Positions 1-5,279 of a DNA stretch of 5,279 nt are shown here, piece after piece. Within the stretch, counting starts at the first letter, position 1. Each line of letters starts with the position of its first letter. Under the pieces are notes generated by a model. It was not told where the DNA came from. It saw only the letters and a program-made list of their open reading frames with translations, and did not search any database. The position numbers were made by a program, and so were the translations under genes. This DNA is from JAGOBX01 sp036733285 (lineage in GTDB: Bacteria; JAGOBX01), in contig DAINAU010000239.1 of NCBI GenBank assembly GCA_036733285.1, positions 1 to 5,279 on the forward strand, given 5' to 3'.

Positions 1-113
1 CTATAAGACATCGCGTCGTTATCCGTGTCAGAAGCCGTCATCAAATATTCGTAAGGCATACTGACTTCAATATATGCGACTGGCGGGACGCTTGTGAAAT
101 AGGGTTTATCATT
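1..113 (-). repeat. Module F2: truncated He_PIG/cadherin-like domain
   Basis: Residues 1723-1759, cut by the window edge. It shows NDKPYFTSVPP, a MPYEYLMTASDTDNDAM stretch and ends at SY. The SDTDND motif (codons at 9-32) matches SDTDAN in F1 and is the expected cadherin-like calcium-ligand stretch. The remaining two thirds of the domain, including the expected W-TP strand, should lie in the adjoining sequence. Its presence shows that the second D-E-F unit is probably complete beyond the window. Confidence 0.72.
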
Positions 114-3100
114 CACATTCATAACTATAACATTCGAAATTTTCGAATCGATAATATATTTTGTTTTGTTGTGAATGTCCGGATAATATACCGCTATCAG
201 CATTAACGTATCCGTTCCGGTATAATCAACAATCGGAGTGTCGATTAAATAATCCGTTATTCCCTCGACAATTTTCGTTTGTTGATAGTTTCCGGTCATA
301 ATAGTCCATTCAACATTAGCCGGAGTTTCAGTAGTCAATAATGGAATTGTCGAAGACATATCTTCTGTTAATACAACCGTATCGGTTAAAATGTCAAAGT
401 AATTCAATACTATTGTATCAGCATTGTATATTGCGGTCTGGGTTCTGTTTAAAATTTCCACGCTTATTGTATCATAACTCGAATTCAAAGACACTGTTCC
501 GGACCACTGCCCGTTATCCGCCGTCAATTGTACCCGCGAATGTAAAATACCATTTTTGAAAATTTTTATATCGTCGTTATTTGAACTGTATTGTGTTATT
601 CCGCTGATTTTTATTTCTTTCGCAGTCGTGCAGTCATTATTTAGAGGCGAAGCTATCATTACAATAGGTCTGTTAACTGTAATTATAAAATGCTGAAGTT
701 TATAATAATTATAATTATCCGAAACTCTAACATTAATAAAATAAGAATCTACCTGATTAGCAGCCGGAGTCCAGCGAATCAATGCCGAAGTATCGTTTGT
801 TCTTGTAATTGTCATTCCGGAGGGAACCGCTCCGCTGAAACTGAACGTCAACGGATTGGCGTCAGTGTCGCTACCTTCAACCGTTAAACCGAATAATTTT
901 GCGACATTTACAAACGTGTCGCTAAACAAAGTTTTAAATTCCGGCGTATCATTCACATTCAATATATTTACTATCAAAGAAACGCTGTCAGTATAGTATA
1001 CGGCTGGATTTCCTAAATTTGGATAATAACGAACCGTTAAAATCAAAGTATCAAATCCGATGAAATCCGTTTTTGGAATAATTGAAATATAATCCGTATC
1101 CCCTTCCAAAACAGAAACTGAAAGATTAGTTCCATAACTTGCAGTCCAAACGCAATTCAACGGGTTTTCCGTAGTTTGAATTTTAACTGCGGTCGCAGCG
1201 TCTTCATAACCTGTTATAACTACAGTATCGTAAAAACTCGTAATATCAAGATAATTTAAAAATATTGTGTCATAACTTGATTGATTGAATTTATCGGTAA
1301 TTTTGACAAGAATCGTATCGTTCGCCGAATTTAATGAAACTGTTCCAGTCCAGTTTTCATTGTCTCCGGATATTGTATAACCCGACTGCAAACTTCCATT
1401 CTTAAAAATTACAACGCTATCATTGGCAGAACTATGCAAACTCGTTCCCGATACCGTTATTATTTTTGCGGTAGAGCAAGAATTTGTCAAAGGCGATTTT
1501 ATTTCAATTTTCGGAGTTTTAAAATATGATACTATTATAGTATCGCAACCGGTTCTACCAAAAGAATCTTTAGCGTAAATTGATAAAACATCTGATTTGC
1601 CTGATAAATTCACGTTATTTGACCAGACGCCGTTTTTAGAAGATACGATAAAATTTGAAATTTCCGTTCCGTTCAAATAAATAGTCAAACCGTCTCCAGC
1701 GAGCGTATTGTAAGTTGTTCCGCTCAACATAACAGAATTAGAATTCGTATCGTAATTATTTGCAGGCGACTGAATCATAATAATAGGCGTATCAATATAA
1801 TGAGCCGTTATTGAATACGACGCCGCATTTTGACCGAATAACGCGGAATTTAAACGAACCGATAAACTAATATTCTGCGAAGGCAATTCAACTGCAAACG
1901 ACCATTCCGTATCAAGATGATTTATAACAGTATAATTATCATATTCTATTCCGTTTCTGAATAAAACTATCGAGTCTCCGGTATTAACGCCTTTTGAGGT
2001 TCCTCTTACGGTAATCGTTTTAACTAACGTGTCATAATTATTTGCCGGACTTGTAATCGCTATTCCAAAAGATTCAAAATAATTTACGGCTATCGAATCC
2101 TGAACCGTCCTGCCGAAAGTATCGCTTAAATAAACTCTGATTATGTCTCCGTATCGGCTTAAAGAAACGGTCGAAGTCCAGTTCGCATTCAAATTCGCGT
2201 CCGGCGTCAGAGATACGGTATTCGTATTTATATCATTTACATAAACAAGAACTTTATCTCCGGTTTTCACTGCTGCGGCAGTTCCAGCTATTGAAATGAT
2301 TTTATTGCCGGTATTATAACCGCTGTCGGGAGTTAATATATCAACTCCTAATTTTTTATACACAGGAATAAACGACCATTGAACCGTCGTAGTATTATTA
2401 TAAACATCCCCGAGTATAGCTTTAACGTCGACTTTTTCTCCATGCGGATAAATTCCGGTTGTTTCAAATGAAATATTTGACGAGGTAATATAACATAAAG
2501 AAGTAACTTCCGCGCCGTTAACGTAAAGGTTGACATATCGCGTATCGATTCCGCTCGCGTCATTATATTTTAACGATATAACCGAAGCGGAATTATTCGG
2601 TCTGGAATTATTATCAGGTTTTTCATCGCTGTATGACGGCGGAATAAAATCGGAACGAACTCTATAACTTTTCGTTGAACTCATTTTTGAATTATCCACA
2701 TTATCGAATGTTTCGATTTTCCAATAAATCGTGTCTCCAATACCGATTGCAGACGCCGATATTAAATCGCTCGATTTCACAATATTAACATACGAAACAG
2801 TATCTAATGAATATGAATTCTCAAAATTTAACATTGTATCCGCATATACTCTGAAAAATGATATGCCTGATAATTCATCCGGATCCGACGTCCAGATTAA
2901 ATAAGTGTCAAATTGAACTTCTTGAGTTAAGTCTTCAGGAAGTTCCAATACTGCCGAATACGGAACGCTTTTATCTTCTTTAATAACCACTATCGCAGTA
3001 TCCGTCAAACCTGATTTATCATAAACGGTTATTAGAATTCGAGTGTCTCCTTTGTTCGTTCCGATATTTGAGTAATAGCAGGTATCCTGATTATTTGTAA

Positions 3101-5279
3101 AACATTCCGAATCGCCGTTTCCGTAACATTTTCCAAAAACTATTTTTTCCGGATTGTTATCTGAGAAACCGGCGTTCAAAATCAAATTCATAGAATAATT
3201 GCCATTGATATAAACATTCTCGGAATTTTTATTAATTATATTCAAAGGCAAATTGAATTTCTGATTTTCATAATACAAATATTCCGGATCCGATGATTTC
3301 ACATAGATAAAATTTATTGAAGGCGGAGTCGAGTCAATAATTATAGTGTCATAAACAAAACTCGAAGACGCAAAAGTATCGGAAATATTTCCGAGCGTAT
3401 CTACAGCCAATACTGTCCAATAATGAATTCCTTCCGACAAATTAGCGGTTAAAGTATAATTCGTATCGGTAGTAAATACAGATTGCTCAAAAGTTTTGAA
3501 TTGAGTATTAGAACATATTTTCAAATAATAACCTTTAGTTCCATATTTTTCCGAAACTACCGGTTCCCAATTAAACGAAGGTTTCAGGTTTGACGAGCAG
3601 TAATCGTCAATCGGAGAAACAAGCGTTACATTCGCCGTTTTGGTATCCGCCTTAAAATTTATAATCGCAAAATCAGAATCCCCGTCGTTTTTATCGTTCA
3701 CTATGAAAATAATTCTGGTATCGGAATAATTGACGTTTCTATTGATTAGATATGGAATCGTGTTCGATTGAGATGTCGCCGAATACGCGTCAGTAATAAA
3801 TCCGGAAGCAGTAGCAAAAGCCGGACTATAATATAAAGTATCATTATAAATAGTATCGCCGTTTGACCACGTTATGCAAAAATTCAATGTCATATTTGAC
3901 GAAGCCGCAAAATTACTATAATAAACCGTATCTTCAGTTTCATTCAAAATATATGTTCCCGATGTTCTCCCGTCAAACGCGAGATTGTTCATTTGCAGAC
4001 TTGATAATGTAATTCCAATAATTACCGGAACTTTATTTTCCAGAACAAAAGTATTATAAGATACGTTTGTATCGACGTTATTCGCGTTATCATACGAAAG
4101 AACTCGCCAGCAATAAGTGTTTGCGTCAAGCGAATATACCGGCAATTGAACGCTTAAATTCGTAGTCATTACTGAAAATACCGGAGACGTTCCGTTCACT
4201 GCGTTCGTATCATATACCTCTACAACATAATACGTAAATCCCGACTGAGTATCCGAAGACGCAGACCAAACCAAATTTGTGTCCGAAGTGATTTGAGCCA
4301 TATTTGACGGCGACGTTAAAACCGCGGCGGTGGGAGCTGTGATATCTTCGCGAACATTGATTTTTGCCGTATCAACATTTCCATTTTTATCATAAATCGA
4401 TACGATTATTTCCGTATCTCCAAATTTTAAAGAACTCGTATAATTCAATATCCACGAATCTGAAGCGGTAGCGTCAATCGGAGACGTTCCAAAAACATTC
4501 GTTCCAGCAAAGCTGTCTTTGTTCAAATCTGTCCATACCGCGTCAATAGAAAACTGTATCGTTTTATTGGAATTAATCCATATAGTATCTTCTTCTACGG
4601 ATGAAAGAATGCCGTTTCTGTAAAAATATTTCGAATCCTGTTGGTCAACCGCGTAAACAAAAATTTGATTTATAACAGGTTTGGTCATATCTACGGAAAA
4701 CATTCTTTTTTCAGATTCCGTATCCGAACTTAAATTGCCGACTTTATCGGCGAGTTTAACGCGCCAGTAATAAATGCCCTCGTTAAAATTACCCTGATAA
4801 CCCGTAGTATCCGTCAATATGACATTGCTGTCGCACAACGTAAAAGAACTATCCGTAGAAATCTGCAAATAATAATATTTGGTCCCCGATTTATCGTCGG
4901 AAGCGTTATTCCAATTAAAATAAATTCCCGAGATGTTTGAATAATAAGTGTCAGCGGGCGCGTTCAATGCTATTGCAGGGCAATACGTGTCCGCTAAAAT
5001 ATTTATTAATACCGTGTCTGTTTTGTTCTGATAATTTGTAGCGGTTATTATAACATATGTATCGCTTGCTCCGGTAATATTTGCAATATTTAATATCCAC
5101 GAATCTGCCGAAGTCGTATCAGTTAAAATTCCGTTTCCGAAAATATCGCTAGCAGAAACCGATTTCATATTGGATACGGACTGCCAGTTGATTTCAAGTT
5201 TAATTGTATTAACTGAGTTTCCGTTAAAATATACCGTTCCCGAAGTTACGGTAGAGTCCGCCGTAATTACCGGACTATC
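1..5279 (-). CDS. Giant multidomain Ig-like/FN3-like repeat protein, internal fragment (partial at both ends)
   Basis: One frame stays open from base 5279 to base 1 on the minus strand: 1,759 codons plus two bases, with no stop. The first Met is residue 38, in the middle of a module, so it is not a credible start; the real start lies upstream beyond 5279 and the stop lies below base 1. Module order is A1 (residues 1-95), B1 (96-201), A2 (202-316), B2 (317-418), A3 (419-549), B3 (550-653), A4 (654-773), B4 (774-881), C (882-972), D1-D4 (973-1346), E1 (1347-1442), F1 (1443-1537), D5 (1538-1630), E2 (1631-1722), F2 (1723-1759, cut). No catalytic domain, membrane segment or signal peptide is seen. 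Residues are mainly Asp, Thr, Ser, Asn, Tyr and Ile, with few Cys. Proteins of this build are typically exported adhesins, stalks or cell-surface filaments, so an extracellular structural or binding role is inferred. No specific ligand can be named. The frame is certain; the function is general only. Confidence 0.95.
114..389 (-). repeat. Module E2: second tandem-95/cadherin-like domain
   Basis: Residues 1631-1722. It parallels E1: TDTVVLTED against YDTVVITGYED, TTETPANVEWT against TTENPLNCVWT, a VEGITDYLIDTPIVDYTGTDTLML segment against the EGDTDYISIIPKTDFIGFDTLIL region, and YYPDIHN against YYPNLGN. It closes with VIVMNVNDKP, matching LIVNILNVNDTP. The Cys of E1 is replaced here. The domain leads directly into F2. 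Confidence 0.7.
390..668 (-). repeat. Module D5: Ig-like domain starting the second D-E-F unit
   Basis: Residues 1538-1630. It aligns closely with D4: ASPLNNDCTTAKEIKISG against KSPLTNSCSTAKIITVSG, IKIFKNG against VVIFKNG, NGQWSGTVSLNS against NENWTGTVSLNS, and IVLNYFDI against IFLNYLDI. A small insertion near IYNADT lengthens the last loop. The Cys in the opening turn is kept in both copies. D5 resembles D4 more than D4 resembles its direct neighbour D3, which argues that D-E-F was duplicated as a block. Confidence 0.78.
669..953 (-). repeat. Module F1: He_PIG/cadherin-like domain
   Basis: Residues 1443-1537. It starts NDTPEF and has a FGLTVEGSDTDANPLTFSF segment, where the DTD acidic motif (codons at 855-872) is the typical cadherin-like calcium-ligand stretch. 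It continues with AVPSGMTI, an IRWTPAANQ strand and a YFINVRVSDN strand, and ends ITVNRP. The order 'D.D...L.F.....P.GM.I....G...WTP...Q.....V.V.D' is the hallmark of the He_PIG (putative Ig) family. The domain sits between E1 and D5 and completes the D-E-F super-repeat unit. Confidence 0.8.
954..1241 (-). repeat. Module E1: tandem-95/cadherin-like Ig domain
   Basis: Residues 1347-1442. The module has a DTVVITGYED opening and a TTENPLNCVWTAS strand. Its IPKTDFIGFDTLILTV segment corresponds to the 'tP..dF.G.Dtftv.v' signature of tandem-95 or cadherin-5-like repeats. It closes with DSVSLIVNILNVNDTP, where the VNDTP pentapeptide is the classical end of this family and hands over directly to the next domain. 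Such domains occur in large RTX-type and other bacterial adhesins and often bind calcium at the junctions. E1 aligns along its length with E2 (114-389). Family assignment is by motif reading only. Confidence 0.7.
1242..2363 (-). repeat. D1-D4: four tandem Ig-like modules
   Basis: Four head-to-tail copies are D1 (2067-2363), D2 (1788-2066), D3 (1515-1787) and D4 (1242-1514), each 91-99 residues. The shared pattern is an opening I-x-SP (TP in D1) followed by an Asn-rich turn (SPANNYDT in D2 and D3), a strand ending in GT (or a variant), G/N-D then a strand leading to an NG turn (D2-D4), a W followed by a V-x-L strand, a strand ending near D-x-FGR or DKFNQ, and a closing DTI-x-x-x-YF/YL strand. 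This matches the general layout of bacterial Ig-like domains of the 'SP..N....V.GT' type found in surface proteins. D2 is aberrant near its C-terminus: SALFGQ replaces the D-FGR motif, and the closing strand lacks DTI. D4 is closest to D5 further on. Confidence 0.78.
2364..2636 (-). other. Module C: single Ig-like domain between the two repeat regions
   Basis: Residues 882-972 do not match A, B or D modules closely. The segment begins after the IPPS linker with an Asn/Pro-rich DEKPDNNSRPNN stretch. It continues with SVISLKYNDASGID, a YVNLYVNGAEV hairpin, SNISFETTG, a YPHGEKVDVKAILGDVYNN strand pair and a final TVQWSFIP strand. The 'I.L.Y.D.SGID...V.L.VNG..V' pattern is that of bacterial Ig-like domains that precede Ig arrays in surface proteins. 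It appears once in the window and marks the change from the A-B region to the D region. The domain boundary is clear; the exact family is uncertain. Confidence 0.6.
2637..3320 (-). repeat. A4-B4 domain pair, with a three-cysteine loop
   Basis: A4 (2961-3320, residues 654-773) begins SINFIYVKSSDPEYLYYENQ, which aligns with the VINQIFVYAVDQQ..YFYRNG start of A2. Its middle differs: it holds a Cys-rich loop with Cys718, Cys726 and Cys734 spaced C-x7-C-x7-C. It then returns to the family pattern with GDTRILITVYDKSGLTDTA and a KEDKSVP linker. B4 (2637-2960, residues 774-881) is the most diverged B module. It keeps LELPED, a YLIWTSDPDELSG strand and IYWKIETFDN with Trp853. It ends in DFIPPS, after which the A-B alternation stops. 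Confidence 0.72.
3321..4025 (-). repeat. A3-B3 domain pair, with the longest A module
   Basis: A3 (3633-4025, residues 419-549) is about 131 residues, some 10-16 longer than A2 and A4. It matches the other A modules best at its C-terminal side (SDTRIIFIVNDKN, comparable with GDTEIIVSIYDKN in A2 and GDTRILITVYDKS in A4). An acidic loop, NDKNDGDSD at 3672-3698, resembles a calcium-binding loop. B3 (3321-3632, residues 550-653) is FN3-like: LVSPIDD, a FNWEPV strand, KGYYLKICSN, and a GIHYWTV strand with Trp621 followed by DTLGN. It ends in IIIDSTPP, the typical Asp-Pro-Pro inter-domain linker of bacterial Ig arrays. Confidence 0.75.
4026..4676 (-). repeat. A2-B2 domain pair
   Basis: A2 (4332-4676, residues 202-316) is the cleanest full A module. 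It starts VINQIFVY, has a YFYRNG hairpin, an EDTIWIN strand, a W-TDLNKDSF segment, the SDSWILNY motif and a GDTEIIVSIYDKNGNVDTA strand pair, then an ITAP linker. I do not recognise a named family for it; the topology of short alternating strands suggests an Ig-like sandwich. B2 (4026-4331, residues 317-418) is FN3-like, with LTSPSN, a LVWSASSD strand, YYVVEVYDT and the TYCWRV strand holding Trp391. A Cys replaces the usual second Tyr before the Trp. It ends ENKVP, which joins A3 with no extra linker. Confidence 0.75.
4677..5279 (-). repeat. A1-B1 domain pair (A1 truncated at window edge)
   Basis: A1 (4995-5279, residues 1-95) lacks its N-terminal part. It contains a VYFNGNS stretch, an Asn-Trp pair and the ADSWILN motif shared with A2, and ends in a DTVLINI strand. 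B1 (4677-4994, residues 96-201) looks like a fibronectin-III-like fold. It opens with a LNAP turn, has an FNWNNASD strand, a YYYLQIS strand and the diagnostic GIYYWRV strand with Trp172, followed by a DKVGN turn. It closes with DMTKP, a Pro-containing linker into the next A module. B modules of this type commonly present 'YWRV..D..GN' in bacterial cell-surface proteins. The pair forms the first visible copy of a roughly 660-700 bp super-repeat. Confidence 0.75.

Noticed and set aside
341..559. Plus-strand open frame of 72 codons
   Set aside because: It lies wholly opposite the D5-E2 coding region of the long minus-strand gene, has no recognisable domain, and its composition looks like antisense of a Thr/Asp-rich repeat.
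690..887. Plus-strand open frame of 65 codons
   Set aside because: It is antisense to F1, whose He_PIG motifs are clear on the other strand. The Ile-rich start is just the complement of an Asn/Tyr-rich coding stretch.
2348..2563. Minus-strand open frame of 71 codons in another frame
   Set aside because: It overlaps module C and the start of D1, where the main frame is well supported by domain motifs; the alternative product has no recognisable features.
5166..5168. First Met codon of the long frame as a possible translation start
   Set aside because: It falls in the middle of module A1, and coding continues upstream to the window edge with the same domain character, so it is an internal Met.
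1..5279. CRISPR array or simple tandem DNA repeat
   Set aside because: The periodicity is at protein-domain level (about 270-390 bp modules) with low DNA identity; there are no short identical repeats with regular unique spacers.
1..5279. Glycoside hydrolase or other enzyme linked to the Ig-like domains
   Set aside because: Every segment of the translation is accounted for by Ig-like, FN3-like or cadherin-like modules; no catalytic motif or larger non-repeat domain is present in this window.

Overview
The whole window lies inside one very large gene on the minus strand. Reading the reverse complement from base 5279 down to base 1 in a single frame gives about 1,759 codons with no stop. The frame is open at both edges, so neither the true start nor the true end is visible. 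The encoded fragment (roughly 190 kDa by residue count) is a modular, beta-rich protein. It is made entirely of Ig-like and fibronectin-III-like domains of about 90-130 residues and has no visible enzymatic domain. This is the usual build of bacterial secreted or surface-anchored giant adhesin or stalk proteins. Its cellular location is inferred from the domain type, because signal peptide and anchor would lie outside the window.

Layout in protein order (high to low coordinates). (1) 5279-2637: four alternating pairs of an 'A' module (95-131 residues, family not recognised) and a 'B' module (102-108 residues, FN3-like with a conserved [YC]W-basic/polar-[VI] motif). (2) 2636-2364: a single Ig-like module C. 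(3) 2363-1242: four tandem 'D' Ig-like modules with an SP-N / GT / NG / W / D-FGR pattern. (4) 1241-669: an 'E' module resembling the tandem-95/cadherin-like family, then an 'F' module resembling the He_PIG/cadherin-like family. (5) 668-1: a second D-E-F set, cut by the window edge. D4-E1-F1 and D5-E2-F2 therefore form a higher-order repeat with a period of about 840-852 bp, and the gene may continue with more copies.

The organism cannot be named with confidence. The DNA is AT-rich (mid to high thirties percent GC by eye). It still uses many NCG codons (tcg, acg, gcg, ccg), and the protein is very rich in Asp, Thr, Ser and Asn, with about 50 Asp-Thr dipeptides. Giant DT-rich Ig-repeat proteins of this kind are familiar from Fibrobacterota/Chitinispirillia-like and other FCB-group bacteria, so a gut or sediment anaerobe of that kind is a plausible but weak guess. 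The standard code with TGA as a stop is consistent with the frame.

No RNA gene, promoter, terminator, insertion sequence, CRISPR array or second gene is visible, and no intergenic DNA exists in the window. Short open frames on the plus strand and in other minus frames are shadows of this gene.
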